NCBI GenBank assembly: GCA_910588895.1
Contig: CAJUSS010000003.1
Coordinates: 3,732-67,731, forward strand
From: an uncultured Lachnospiraceae bacterium
Lineage (GTDB): Bacteria; Bacillota; Clostridia; Lachnospirales; Lachnospiraceae
Direction: 5' to 3'
Length of the DNA: 64,000 nucleotides
Position numbers and translations under genes: made by a program. Of this stretch, positions 34,176 to 42,683 are shown one piece after another (the first letter of the stretch is position 1; the number at the start of each line of letters is the position of its first letter). The notes beneath the pieces are model-generated. The model saw nothing but the letters and a program-made list of their open reading frames with translations. It did no database searches and was not told where the DNA came from.

Positions 34176-34796
34176 TCAATCCATCAATGTCTCCCAATGC
34201 TCTGCATGGTATGCATCAAAGCACATCCGGATCTGCTTTGCATCATTCTTTTCTTCTGCCAATGCAGGCAGCTCATGAAGACCGAAATAACAGCTCTCCA
34301 CAGTCTCCAGGTTCGGCACAAACTGCCCTCCGGTCACCGAGCAGAGGATGAAGATCTTGCAGACCTTATAGGCATAGATCGGCCGGTTATGCTTTTCCCT
34401 GTCCTGGACGGCGATCACCCGATCCGCCGTCACATCCAGGCCGGCCTCCTCCTTGATCTCCTTGATCACATTTTCCTTCACGGACAGATCCACGTCCACC
34501 CAGCCTCCAGGCAGGGACCAGGTGCCGTTGCTCTCCTTCACCAGCAGGATCTTATCGTCCTTAAAGACCGCTCCGCGGGTATCCAGCTTCGGGGTCTGAT
34601 AGCCGATCTCGCCGCAGAACAGATCCTTCACCTTCTCCATGGGGATATCCGTCTTATCGCTGATCATCTCCGCCGCTATGGCGCGGACCTGCTCATATCG
34701 CTCCTGGTCAAATGGGTCTTTTCCGTAATACAGGCCGGCCTGCGCGATGCTCTGCAGGCGCACGGCCCATTGGAGCCATCTCTCATTTTTATCCAT
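34176..34796 (-). CDS. NUDIX hydrolase with N-terminal helical domain
   Basis: Hydrolyses a nucleoside diphosphate linked to another group; substrate unknown. The N-terminal part WLQWAVRLQSIAQAGLYYGK is typical of a NUDIX subgroup with a small helical lead domain. The NUDIX box reads GGWVDVDLSVKENVIKEIKE-EAG, matching GX5EX7REUXEEXGU with Ile-Lys for Arg-Glu's first position. ATG 34796 follows AAAGGAG at nine bases. The frame is open up to an ATG at 34913 that overlaps the stop of the PepSY gene (ATGA), which would add 39 residues and is possible by coupling. Confidence 0.88.
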   Translation of the reverse strand: MDKNERWLQWAVRLQSIAQAGLYYGKDPFDQERYEQVRAIAAEMISDKTDIPMEKVKDLFCGEIGYQTPKLDTRGAVFKDDKILLVKESNGTWSLPGGWVDVDLSVKENVIKEIKEEAGLDVTADRVIAVQDREKHNRPIYAYKVCKIFILCSVTGGQFVPNLETVESCYFGLHELPALAEEKNDAKQIRMCFDAYHAEHWETLMD

Positions 34797-34909
34797 GCTC
34801 TGTCTCTCCTTTACGGCCCCCTCCATTTCACCTATCTCGTTCACCAGCTCCAGCGTCTGCACGGCCGATGTCTGCCTATTTATCGTCTGCTCACCTGTCA
34901 TCTCCGCTC

Positions 34910-35671
34910 TCATCGCCCTACAGGCTCCGCCTCCCAGCTGCGGATCATCCCGCTGAGCCCATCGATCTCAAACTCATACTCCATCCCGTCATAGACGATC
35001 TTCCCCTCGTACTCGATCCGACCGTCGTCGCGGTCCATCTCAAATTCCCGGATATCTGCATCTGCGGCTCCCGGGACATTTGCCAGAGCCAGAGCCTTTA
35101 CCTCCTCTGCCGTAAGTCCGCTCCCATCGAGAGCTGCCGACGGAGCATAGCCTTCTGCATCATAGTCGTAGCCGATCACCTCCCCCGTATCCGCGTCGAT
35201 CTCATAGTCATACTCCTTGCCGTCCTGGGTATAGAACTCAACCTCATAGACCTGACGGCCTTTTTCATAGTCTGCCTTGCTCTGGATATAGGTCACCTGC
35301 TCTGGGGTCAGGCCGACATGGGCCAAAGCCTTTTCCTCTGCCTCCTTTGCAGTGAGCGCTCCGCTCCCTTCTTTTGCGCTGCCGTCGGATCCGGCAGGAT
35401 CGCCGGAGCTTACGCTTTTGTCAGCCTTTGCTGTGCCGGCCTGCTCCTGGCCGGCCGGAGCGGCGGGGACCGCCTGCTGGGATGACTGGTCCGGCGGGAC
35501 TGTCTCATCAGCAGTCTCTGCCTCTGCTCCACTTTGCTCCTGCACGGCAGCAGTCCCCTCCCCTCTCGGTGCCCCTGCCCCTTTTTGCTGTCCGCAGCCC
35601 ACGGACAACAGGGCCAAAATGACCAGCACACCTGCACGGTGGGCAATACGCATACAACCAACTTGTCTCAT
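34910..35671 (-). CDS. Lipoprotein with two PepSY domains
   Basis: A secreted, lipid-anchored protein of about 253 residues. Signal peptide and lipobox ILALLSVGC, then a Ser/Ala/Glu/Gln-rich linker of about 75 residues. Two PepSY-like units follow: LTAKEAEEKALAHVGL...YEVEFYTQDGKEYDYEID and LTAEEVKALALANVPG...YEFEIDGLSGMI. PepSY modules are thought to bind or inhibit peptidases; the partner here is unknown. ATG 35671 follows GGAGGAG at seven bases. The stop may overlap an alternative NUDIX start, so the two genes are probably in one transcript. Confidence 0.87.
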   Translation of the reverse strand: MRQVGCMRIAHRAGVLVILALLSVGCGQQKGAGAPRGEGTAAVQEQSGAEAETADETVPPDQSSQQAVPAAPAGQEQAGTAKADKSVSSGDPAGSDGSAKEGSGALTAKEAEEKALAHVGLTPEQVTYIQSKADYEKGRQVYEVEFYTQDGKEYDYEIDADTGEVIGYDYDAEGYAPSAALDGSGLTAEEVKALALANVPGAADADIREFEMDRDDGRIEYEGKIVYDGMEYEFEIDGLSGMIRSWEAEPVGR

Positions 35672-35901
35672 GATCGATCTCCTCCTCTTCTTTTTTCTGT
35701 CAATATCTACTCCTGTCAAACCTCTATCGCTCTTTCCTTCCGCTCCCCTTTCGATCGTAAGATCCGCTATAAAGTATACTGCATGATCTGGGTAAAAGTC
35801 AATGTCCGAAGACCCGGTCAAGTATCTGTATCTATACAGCGGCCGGCGGCGCATGGCCATTAGCCATAAAGCAATTTTATTCCGTCTTTATACAATATAT
35901 A

Positions 35902-35930
35902 TTTGACATTTAGTTTAATATATGTTATTC
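35902..35930 (+). promoter_or_regulatory. Sigma-A promoter of the XRE regulator gene
   Basis: TTGACA (35902-35907), a 17-base spacer and TATTCT (35925-35930), embedded in AT-rich sequence (ATATATATTTGACATTTAG). The remaining leader to 36091 is GC-richer and shows no clear structure. Confidence 0.7.
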
Positions 35931-36091
35931 TATGACTATGCCGAGGAGGAAACGAAAAAGCAGGGGCTGCAGACTGCCCCACACGTCTGATGCTCTCCAG
36001 TCTCCTGACCGGCAGCGATGAACATGTTCTGTATATGTCCGGAAAGTCCGCGTACAAGCTTTCTGGCGTACAAAGAAAAGGCGGTGATAGC

Positions 36092-36298
36092 TTGAAAAAT
36101 CTAAAACTAAAGGCCGCCCGGGCCGGAAAGGATCTGGCCCAGGGGGATCTGGCCGCACTGGTGGGGGTCACCCGGCAGACGATCGGCATGATCGAAGCGG
36201 GAAAGTATAACCCCACACTGAACCTGTGCCTGGCGATCTGCCACGCACTGGATAAAACATTGGACGATCTGTTTTGGGAAGAAAGAAAGGAGTCATGA
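36092..36298 (+). CDS. Small XRE-family HTH transcriptional regulator
   Basis: A 68-residue DNA-binding protein with almost only the helix-turn-helix: LAALVGVTRQTIGMIEAGKY then NPTLNLCLAICHALDKTLDD. It ends LFWEERKES. Start TTG 36092 was chosen because AAGGCGGTGA lies before it and the domain begins there. An in-frame ATG further upstream has no site and would add unrelated residues. This compact type usually controls its own operon and the membrane protein just downstream (four bases away). Confidence 0.88.
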   Translation: MKNLKLKAARAGKDLAQGDLAALVGVTRQTIGMIEAGKYNPTLNLCLAICHALDKTLDDLFWEERKES

Positions 36299-36301
36299 GC
36301 G

Positions 36302-36748
36302 ATGGCAGATGAAAGGATCATGCAAGGACAACAAAAGATATGGAGTGAGATGGGTCGGATCATGTATTTTCTGGCCGTAGGGTCTTTCCTGTTAAAGTGC
36401 CTGGCTATGCACAAGAGCCTGGAGGACTGCATAGTGGAGTTTTTGATCATCGTGGGCGTACCGGTATATCACCTTATCCGTTCCTGGCAGCTGAAATTAT
36501 CCTTCCGGACCACAAACGATGAGAAGGGGCGCCGTTCCCGGATAAGGGCGCTGGCCTTTCGGCTGGCGGTGGTGGCGGTCATCTTTGCCGTCTATCTCCT
36601 CCAGGAGCCGCAGAAGGACTGGAGAGAGGTGCTGGTCTATGTCCTCTCCTTCTTAGCTGCCTTCCAGGCCTGCCAGATGCTGATGGTCTTTATCGAGCGG
36701 AAGCGGGCGGATAAGCTGGAGGAGGAGTATGATGATGAACAAGGGTGA
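36302..36748 (+). CDS. Small multi-spanning membrane protein, partner of the XRE regulator
   Basis: 148 residues with about four hydrophobic helices (IMYFLAVGSFLLKCLAM, CIVEFLIIVGVPVYHLI, AFRLAVVAVIFAVYLL, VLVYVLSFLAAFQACQML). The N-terminus and C-terminus are polar, the latter acidic and basic (RKRADKLEEEYDDEQG). AAAGGAG before the start lies inside the end of the regulator gene. XRE-plus-membrane-protein pairs are common in Clostridia; the function is not known. No catalytic motif is visible. Confidence 0.75.
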   Translation: MADERIMQGQQKIWSEMGRIMYFLAVGSFLLKCLAMHKSLEDCIVEFLIIVGVPVYHLIRSWQLKLSFRTTNDEKGRRSRIRALAFRLAVVAVIFAVYLLQEPQKDWREVLVYVLSFLAAFQACQMLMVFIERKRADKLEEEYDDEQG

Positions 36749-36799
36749 GCGATCTGGCCGGACCTATCGCTAAAAAGCCGGTCCTGACCAGATGCTCAC
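36745..36799. repeat. Inverted repeat at the end of the membrane-protein gene
   Basis: GTGAGC-GATCTGG-CCGGACC pairs with GGTCC-tga-CCAGAT-GCTCAC around a 15-base loop that includes AAAAA. The left arm overlaps the stop codon. No T-run follows, so it is a candidate 3'-end structure rather than a classical terminator. Confidence 0.6.
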
Positions 36800-36848
36800 C
36801 AAAGATCATCACAAGGTCTTTAGATGGGGCTGCCGCAAAACAGCTACT

Positions 36849-36901
36849 ATATGCAAGATAGAGCATCCTGTCTATAGGATATGCATCTATATCTTGCATA
36901 T
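36849..36901. repeat. AT-rich hairpin after rnfB
   Basis: ATATGCAAGATA (36849-36860) and TATCTTGCATAT (36890-36901) are perfectly inverted. An inner GCATCC / GGAT(AT)GC stem lies between them. It lies about 170 bases past the rnfB stop and probably forms the 3' end of the rnf transcript or a regulator site. The rest of 36749-37073 shows nothing else. Confidence 0.6.
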
Positions 36902-37073
36902 ATGCTGTATCTTGCGACAGTCTCATCTTTGCGCTCTGCCTTGCCATCACTTGACGATCTCCTGCTCCTGCATTCGAAATGATCTCCCGATCGCTTTCAT
37001 ATTGCAGCCCCCGTCGATCTTCTTGTTCCCGAACGAGCAGGAGGACCACAGCCTTCCATACTGTCCGCAGGCT

Positions 37074-37859
37074 TTACAAGATCACCTTCGCCGGACACTT
37101 GGCCGCGCACTTCCCGCAGTTCGTACACTTGCTGTAGTCGATCACGGCCACATTGTTGTCCATGTGGATCGCGTCCGCCTCGCACTGCTTGGTACACAGG
37201 GTGCAGCCGATACAGCCGCTATCGCACTTGGCCTTGACGTCCTTGCCCTTGTCATGGGAGGAGCACTGGACCAGATGCTCTGCCTTATACGGCACCAGCT
37301 CGATCAGATGGTTCGGGCAGGCCGCCACGCACTTGCCGCAGGCCACGCACTTCTCTTTATCCACCACGGCTACGCCGTCCACCACATGGATGGCGTCAAA
37401 CTGACAGGCCTTCACGCAGCTGCCATAGCCCATACAGCCATAGATACAGGCCTTCTCGCCCGCACCGGGGACCACCGCTACCTTGCTGCAGTCGTCGATG
37501 CCATAGTAATTGTATTTCACCCTGGTCTTATCGCAGGTGCCTTTACACTTTACAAAGGCCACCTTTTTCTCTGCGCTCCCGCTCTCCACGCCCATGATCG
37601 CGGCGATCTTATCCGCCACCGGAGCGCCGCCCACCGGACAGCCGTTCACCGGAGCGGTGCCCGCAGCGATCGCGGCTGCTAAGCCGTCACAGCCCGGGAA
37701 GCCGCAGCCGCCGCAGTTATTGCCGGGAAGCTCGGCGCGGACCAGGATCTCTTTTTCATCTACCTCAACCTTAAACGCTTCACTGGCGATCCCCAGGAGC
37801 ACACCGATAATGATACCGATCGCACCGATGATGACCGCCGCTAAAAGCAAACCTGTCAT
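37074..37859 (-). CDS. rnfB: Rnf electron transport complex subunit B
   Basis: The ferredoxin-input subunit of the Rnf complex. It has a single N-terminal membrane helix (LLAAVIIGAIGIIIGVLLGI). A 4Fe-4S domain follows with NCGGCGFPGC and the later C of NGCPVG. Additional CxxCxxCxxxC motifs come next: CIYGCMGYGSCVKAC, CVACGKCVAACP, CIGCTLCTKQC and CTNCGKCAAKCP. It therefore accepts reduced ferredoxin and passes electrons inward. GAGGGAGAGAT precedes the ATG. It is last of six genes in the order C-D-G-E-A-B. Confidence 0.97.
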   Translation of the reverse strand: MTGLLLAAVIIGAIGIIIGVLLGIASEAFKVEVDEKEILVRAELPGNNCGGCGFPGCDGLAAAIAAGTAPVNGCPVGGAPVADKIAAIMGVESGSAEKKVAFVKCKGTCDKTRVKYNYYGIDDCSKVAVVPGAGEKACIYGCMGYGSCVKACQFDAIHVVDGVAVVDKEKCVACGKCVAACPNHLIELVPYKAEHLVQCSSHDKGKDVKAKCDSGCIGCTLCTKQCEADAIHMDNNVAVIDYSKCTNCGKCAAKCPAKVIL

Positions 37860-37871
37860 ATCTCTCCCTCC

Positions 37872-38447
37872 TTAGATCATTCCTGAGAAGCCCATGAACG
37901 CGATCGCCATCAGCCCGGAGGTGATCAGTACGATCGGTGAACCCTGGAAATTAAATGGGATATCATTGTCCTCGATGCTCTCCCGGATGCTGGCCAGCAG
38001 CACGATCGCGATCGTAAAGCCTACCGCCGTACCGATCCCGTTCGCCACGCTGAAGATGAAACCGTAGCCCTTCTGTACATTGGTCAGGGCAGCGCCCAGC
38101 ACCGCGCAGTTGGTGGTGATCAGGGGAAGGAACACGCCCAGGGCCTGATACAGGGAAGGCACGTTCTTCTTTAAGAACATCTCCACGAACTGCACCAGGG
38201 CCGCGATCACCAGGATGAAGGCGATCGTCTGTAAGTACTCCAGCTTTAAGGGCTCCAGCACAAAGGAATACACCAGGTTCGTGGCGATACAAGCCAACGT
38301 GATAACAAAGATCACGGCGCCGCCCATGCCCACGGACGTATCCACCTTTTTGGAAACGCCAAGGAACGGGCAGAGACCTTGGAACTGGCTCAGGATGATG
38401 TTATTTACCAGAGCAGATCCAACAATGATCAAGATCAATTCTTTCAT
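37872..38447 (-). CDS. rnfA: Rnf complex subunit A
   Basis: An integral membrane subunit with six helices, homologous to RnfE and NqrE. NNIILSQFQGLCPFLGVSKK and TTNCAVLGAA carry the two Cys that hold the intramembrane Fe-S cluster with RnfE. Length 191 is normal. It begins 13 bases after the RnfE stop with GGAGG and ends 12 bases before rnfB. Confidence 0.97.
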   Translation of the reverse strand: MKELILIIVGSALVNNIILSQFQGLCPFLGVSKKVDTSVGMGGAVIFVITLACIATNLVYSFVLEPLKLEYLQTIAFILVIAALVQFVEMFLKKNVPSLYQALGVFLPLITTNCAVLGAALTNVQKGYGFIFSVANGIGTAVGFTIAIVLLASIRESIEDNDIPFNFQGSPIVLITSGLMAIAFMGFSGMI

Positions 38448-38460
38448 CTATCCGATCCTC

Positions 38461-39285
38461 CTATTCTCCAGCTTTCTTTTCTGCGTCCGCACCGGCTGCC
38501 GCCTTCTTCGCCTCGGCCTCTTTCTTGGCCTGGGCCGCCTTTAAGGCCGCTTCCTTCTTTGCCGCGGCCGCCTTCTCCTCTTCTCTTGCCCGGATTTCCT
38601 CCAGCTTGGCATGGTTGGCCGCACATGCGGAGCCGTTGCAGCTTGAGCAGTTGCCGCCGCAGGCAAGGGCCGACTTGGGCGCGGAGCCGTTGGTAGCCGA
38701 CGGAGCCTTGAACTTGTTCTGGAGCGCGGTCAGGCCTGCCAGCACAAAGAACGCGCCGGGAGCCAGGCCGAAGATCGTGATGCGGAAGTCCTCCGGGACG
38801 ATCTCCATCCCAAAGAAAGCGCCGTTGCCTAAGAACTCACGGAAGATGGCGATACAGGTCAGGCCCACGGTAAAGCCAAGGCCCATGCCGATCCCGTCAA
38901 ATGCGGAGCTCACCACATCGTTCTTCGCCGCATACGCCTCTGCACGGCCCAGGATGATACAGTTCACCACGATCAGCGGGATATAGATACCTAAGGATTC
39001 ATACAGGCTGGGGATATAGGCCTGCAAAAGCAGCTGGACCACCGTCACCAGAGATGCCACGATGACGATATATGCCGGGATACGCACCCGGTCCGGGATG
39101 ATCTTCCGCAGCGCGGAAATGATCAGGTTCGAAAACACCAGGACCGCCGTGGTGGACAATCCCATACCCACGCCGTTGATCGCCGTCGTGGTGACAGCCA
39201 GGGTCGGGCACATGCCTAACATCAGGACGAAGGTCGGGTTTTCTTTGATGATACCGTTGTATAAACGTTCTGCACATTTATTCAT
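38461..39285 (-). CDS. rnfE: Rnf complex subunit E with unusual Cys-rich, charged C-terminal tail
   Basis: An integral membrane subunit homologous to RnfA. The core (1 to about 205) has six helices with NPTFVLMLGMCPTLAVTT and VVNCIILGRAEAYA, containing the conserved cluster cysteines. After AGLTALQNKFKAPSATNG there is an extra tail of about 65 residues. It begins with a Cys-rich loop CGGNCSSCNGSAC, followed by a long Ala/Lys/Glu-rich predicted helix (EEIRAREEEKAAAAKKEA). The standard family protein ends before this tail. GTAGGAGGTG precedes ATG. The tail may bind metal or contact other subunits; this is inference. Confidence 0.95.
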   Translation of the reverse strand: MNKCAERLYNGIIKENPTFVLMLGMCPTLAVTTTAINGVGMGLSTTAVLVFSNLIISALRKIIPDRVRIPAYIVIVASLVTVVQLLLQAYIPSLYESLGIYIPLIVVNCIILGRAEAYAAKNDVVSSAFDGIGMGLGFTVGLTCIAIFREFLGNGAFFGMEIVPEDFRITIFGLAPGAFFVLAGLTALQNKFKAPSATNGSAPKSALACGGNCSSCNGSACAANHAKLEEIRAREEEKAAAAKKEAALKAAQAKKEAEAKKAAAGADAEKKAGE

Positions 39286-39296
39286 TTTCCCACCTC

Positions 39297-39908
39297 CTAC
39301 TGTGCCATGCAGTTCTTTGCAAAATAAACTGCTGCATTGACCGCGCCAGTGACCGCATTGCTGGTGATCGTGGCGCCGCTGATCGCGTTGATCTCGTTAT
39401 CCGCCGACGCGCCGTTCTTCGTGACGGCGAACTGGTCCACGTTCTTGCCCGCATACTGGCCCTTCCACTCCGGCTGCTGGGCGTTCATACCAAGGCCCGC
39501 GGTCTCGCCGATCGCCAAAAATTCGATGCCGCTGACCGTGCCGTCTGCCTGGATGCCTACCGATACGGTGATCGCGCCGCCGTAGCCGTCATTGGAGGTG
39601 GAGGTCACCACGAAGCCCACCGGCGCGCCGGAAGCGTCCACGCCTGTGGCTGCCTCGTCCACGGTCACATTGCCAAAGCCCATGCCGGCGATATCCGCGT
39701 TAGCTGTAGCCATAAGATCGGTCATATCGTCCGCCTCAAAGGAGTCGGCCTCCGGGAGCACCACCTTGTAAGCCTCTGACTTTGCTGCCAGCTCCGCCTC
39801 CGCGATGGGGCCCTTTGTCATCTCATACACACCGCCCAGACATGCCCCTGCCACCAATGTGATCGCGAACAGGATCAGGGCGTCTTTCATAAATCCACCT
39901 TTACTCAT
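39297..39908 (-). CDS. rnfG: Rnf complex subunit G (covalent FMN)
   Basis: A periplasm-side / outer-face subunit anchored by one N-terminal helix (ALILFAITLVAGACLGG). The FMN-binding domain is recognisable, with the flavinylation motif SGATITSNAV near residue 180, whose Thr is expected to carry FMN. GETAGLGMNAQQPEW is also typical. ATG 39908 overlaps the RnfD stop (ATGA); a second ATG six codons on has an AAAGGTGG site, so either could be used. It ends 12 bases before rnfE. Confidence 0.95.
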   Translation of the reverse strand: MSKGGFMKDALILFAITLVAGACLGGVYEMTKGPIAEAELAAKSEAYKVVLPEADSFEADDMTDLMATANADIAGMGFGNVTVDEAATGVDASGAPVGFVVTSTSNDGYGGAITVSVGIQADGTVSGIEFLAIGETAGLGMNAQQPEWKGQYAGKNVDQFAVTKNGASADNEINAISGATITSNAVTGAVNAAVYFAKNCMAQ

Positions 39909-40831
39909 GCCTTTTTGCCCTCCTTTCCAAATGCTGTGGGAAGGGTATAGCGCTCGATCAGCGGGACCAGCATGTTGCTGATGATGATCGCATAAGAAAC
40001 ACCCTCAGCGGAGCCGCCGAACAGCCTGAACAGACCGGTGAGCACACCTAAGAGGATACCGAACACGATCTGACCCTTTGGCGTGATCGGGCTGGTGACA
40101 TAATCCGTCGCCATAAAGAATGCGCCGAAGAGCAGGCCGCCGCCGCACACATGGGCAGCCACAAAGCTCATATCCTGCTGTCCGAAGATGAACACGAACA
40201 CGGCCGTGGTCACTATGTAGGTGACCGGGATCCGCAGGGAGATCACCTTCTTGTACACCATGTAGGCCGCGCCTGCCAGCAGGGCCAGAACTGACACCTC
40301 ACCGATGGTGCCGGGGATACGTCCCACGAACATAGCGGCCAGATCCACCGTCTGACCGGCCTTTAGCTGCGCCAGCGGCGTAGCTCCGGACCAGCCGTCA
40401 AGGGCGAAGCTGGACATCTTGCCGGCAAAGGAGATCAAAAGGAAGCAGCGGCCTGCCAGGGCCGGGTTCATGAAGTTCTGGCCCAGGCCGCCGTAAAGCT
40501 GCTTCACCACCACGATCGCAAAGATACCGCCCAGAGCCGGGATCCATAAGGGGATGCCCGCCGGCATGTTCAGCGCCAGGATCATCCCGGTCACCAGGGC
40601 GCTGCCGTCCGCCACCGTGATGGGGAGCCCCATGGCACGCTCATAAACATATTCGCTGAGAGCACAGGCCGCCATGGTGACCACGATCACTAAGAGCGCC
40701 TGGATGCCAAACTGATAAACACCGAAGGCTGCCGCCGGAAGCATGGCGATCAGCACATCGTACATGATACTTTTCGTTGTCACCGTGTCCCTGACGTGAG
40801 GGGAAGATGATACGTTTAATGATCGACTCAT
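39905..40831 (-). CDS. rnfD: Rnf complex subunit D (covalent FMN)
   Basis: A membrane subunit with about nine helices, homologous to NqrB. WSGATPLAQLKAG contains the SGAT flavinylation motif with Thr for covalent FMN. NFMNPALAGRCFLLISF is characteristic. ATG 40831 follows GGAGGGATAAGGAA; the upstream frame lacks a site. Length 308 is typical for the group. The stop overlaps rnfG. Confidence 0.96.
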   Translation of the reverse strand: MSRSLNVSSSPHVRDTVTTKSIMYDVLIAMLPAAAFGVYQFGIQALLVIVVTMAACALSEYVYERAMGLPITVADGSALVTGMILALNMPAGIPLWIPALGGIFAIVVVKQLYGGLGQNFMNPALAGRCFLLISFAGKMSSFALDGWSGATPLAQLKAGQTVDLAAMFVGRIPGTIGEVSVLALLAGAAYMVYKKVISLRIPVTYIVTTAVFVFIFGQQDMSFVAAHVCGGGLLFGAFFMATDYVTSPITPKGQIVFGILLGVLTGLFRLFGGSAEGVSYAIIISNMLVPLIERYTLPTAFGKEGKKA

Positions 40832-40844
40832 TTCCTTATCCCTC

Positions 40845-42170
40845 CTACGCTTTTTTTCTGCGGTTGGCCGCAACCTGTTTTCTCATGTCCTTAAAGGCCT
40901 GGGTGAGCGGACGCTTGGCGGGACATACATAGGTACAGCTGCCGCACTCCATACACTCCATGCCGTTCACCTTCTCAAAGCCCTCGCAGTCATTCTTTAA
41001 GGCCGCCCGCATCATCATGGGCGGTACGATATGGCTGGGACAAGCGGCCACACAGCGGCCGCAGCGGATACAGGGTGTAGGCTCCATAGCCGCCACCATG
41101 TCCTTGGTAAAGCAGGTGAGGGCCGAGGAGGTCTTCGCCACGGGGACGTCGGTGGTGTAGATGGCCATGCCCATCATAGGACCGCCGGAGATGATCTTCT
41201 CTGGCTCTTCTTTAAAGCCGCCGGCCGCCTCGATCAGCTCCTGATAATTGGTCCCCAGCTTCACGCTGAAGTTCTTAGGATCGGCCACCGCGTCGCCGGT
41301 GATGGTGATGATCTTGCGGATCAGCGGGGTCTGCAGGCACACCGCATTGTAGATCGCGATGACCGTATCGATGTTATCTACGATACAGCCTGCGTCCGCG
41401 GGGAGCATGGAGGAATTGACGCTGCGCCCGGTGACGGCGTAGATCAGGGAACGCTCGCCGCCCTGGGGGTACTTGGTCAGGAGCTCGCAGACCTCGATCC
41501 GCGGCTCATCCTTCACCAGCTCCTTAAGCTTCTTGATCGCCTCCGGCTTATTGTTCTCGATGCCGATCACGCCCTTAGCGTTATCGAAAAGGGACAGGAT
41601 CACCTTCAGGCCCCCAACGATCTTCTCCGGGGCCTCTAACATCATCCGGTAGTCGGAGGTCAGGTACGGCTCGCACTCCGCGCCGTTGACCAGGATGTAG
41701 TCGATCTTGGACTCATCCTTAGGCGTCAGCTTCACATGGGTGGGGAAGCCTGCCCCGCCCAGGCCTACGATGCCGGCCTCTTTGATGATGTTCCGGATCT
41801 CTTCCTTGTACATCCCCCTGTAGTCCCGCTCCTCGCCGAAATGGGGGACGGCCTCGTACAGGCCATCATTTTCCACGATGATGCTGTCCACCATCTGCCC
41901 GCTGACCACCAGCCTGGGCTCTACTGCTTTGACCGTACCGGATACGGAACAGATCACATTAGCGGATACAAAACCGCCTGCTTCCCCTATGATCTGGCCC
42001 ATCAGCACACGGTCGCCTTTTTTCACCAGCGGTCTCGCCGGAGCGCCGATATGCTGGGACATGGGGAACACCAGCTCGCCTTTCGGCAGCAGTTCCTGAA
42101 CCGGCTTGTTCTCTGACAGCTCTTTTCCTTCATAGGGATGAATGCCGCCTTTAAATGTAGCCAAACCCAT
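40845..42170 (-). CDS. rnfC: Rnf complex subunit C
   Basis: The NADH-side soluble subunit that couples electron flow to NAD+ reduction. GLGGAGFPTHVKL and NGAECEPYLTSD are the FMN/NADH-binding signatures. Two 4Fe-4S motifs, CIRCGRCVAACPSH and CMECGSCTYVCPAKRPL, lie near residues 370-420. It starts with GGIHPYEGKE, typical of RnfC. It is first in the six-gene operon, with a weak promoter about 80 bases upstream. Confidence 0.97.
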   Translation of the reverse strand: MGLATFKGGIHPYEGKELSENKPVQELLPKGELVFPMSQHIGAPARPLVKKGDRVLMGQIIGEAGGFVSANVICSVSGTVKAVEPRLVVSGQMVDSIIVENDGLYEAVPHFGEERDYRGMYKEEIRNIIKEAGIVGLGGAGFPTHVKLTPKDESKIDYILVNGAECEPYLTSDYRMMLEAPEKIVGGLKVILSLFDNAKGVIGIENNKPEAIKKLKELVKDEPRIEVCELLTKYPQGGERSLIYAVTGRSVNSSMLPADAGCIVDNIDTVIAIYNAVCLQTPLIRKIITITGDAVADPKNFSVKLGTNYQELIEAAGGFKEEPEKIISGGPMMGMAIYTTDVPVAKTSSALTCFTKDMVAAMEPTPCIRCGRCVAACPSHIVPPMMMRAALKNDCEGFEKVNGMECMECGSCTYVCPAKRPLTQAFKDMRKQVAANRRKKA

Positions 42171-42683
42171 CTAACCAAACCCTCTTTCTATCACATTTTC
42201 TACTGCAACTCTGACCGGGCTGCTGACCTGTCCAGCCTTGGTCATCTTTAACAGTATAACATACTTTGTTCCGCCACACAATTCTAAATTTCCCTATGGA
42301 TCTGCGTGGATCTATCCCATTTTCCCCATCATCTGTCGATCCAATGGAACTGCCGCCCTCGTTTTCTTGTTAAAATATATACAGGTCGGATACATGATAC
42401 GATCCGATCGTTTTTGCAAAAAAACAAGGGGAAAGATCCGGCCGGACCGGTGGGAAAGATCGGTCGATCTTCCTCCCATGTCCCTGTCGGATCTTTCTTT
42501 TTTCGGACTGTGTACGGATCTGTTTTCTGAAAATTCCCTTTCTCTAACGGTTATGCGGATCGTGAAAAAAATATCCTGTTTTTCTCCGTGATCCTTGTAC
42601 TATTTTTATATATTAGCCATGCTTATCGATAAATATTAGAATAAATGATCGGCATGTGGCGTTCCGCAGACGGCGGATCCTTC
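42171..42683. other. 512-base region between rnfC and the ABC exporter
   Basis: It holds a weak candidate rnf promoter on the minus strand (TATACT complement at 42253-42258; -35 poor) and a large hairpin at 42432-42496. It also holds AT-rich sequence near 42580-42650 without visible genes. Short ORFs here look random. Confidence 0.6.
42432..42496 (-). terminator. Hairpin terminator after the ABC exporter operon
   Basis: An outer stem AAAGATCCG / CGGATCTTT (42432-42440, 42488-42496) encloses an inner stem GGGAAAGATCG / CGATCTTCCTCCC. On the minus strand it is followed by CCCCTTGTTTTTTTTGC, so transcription of the exporter operon should stop here. On the plus strand CTTTCTTTTTTC follows as well. 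Confidence 0.6.

Noticed and set aside
35352..35786. Plus-strand ORF opposite the PepSY lipoprotein
   Set aside because: Mirrored low-complexity linker and signal peptide; no ribosome site.
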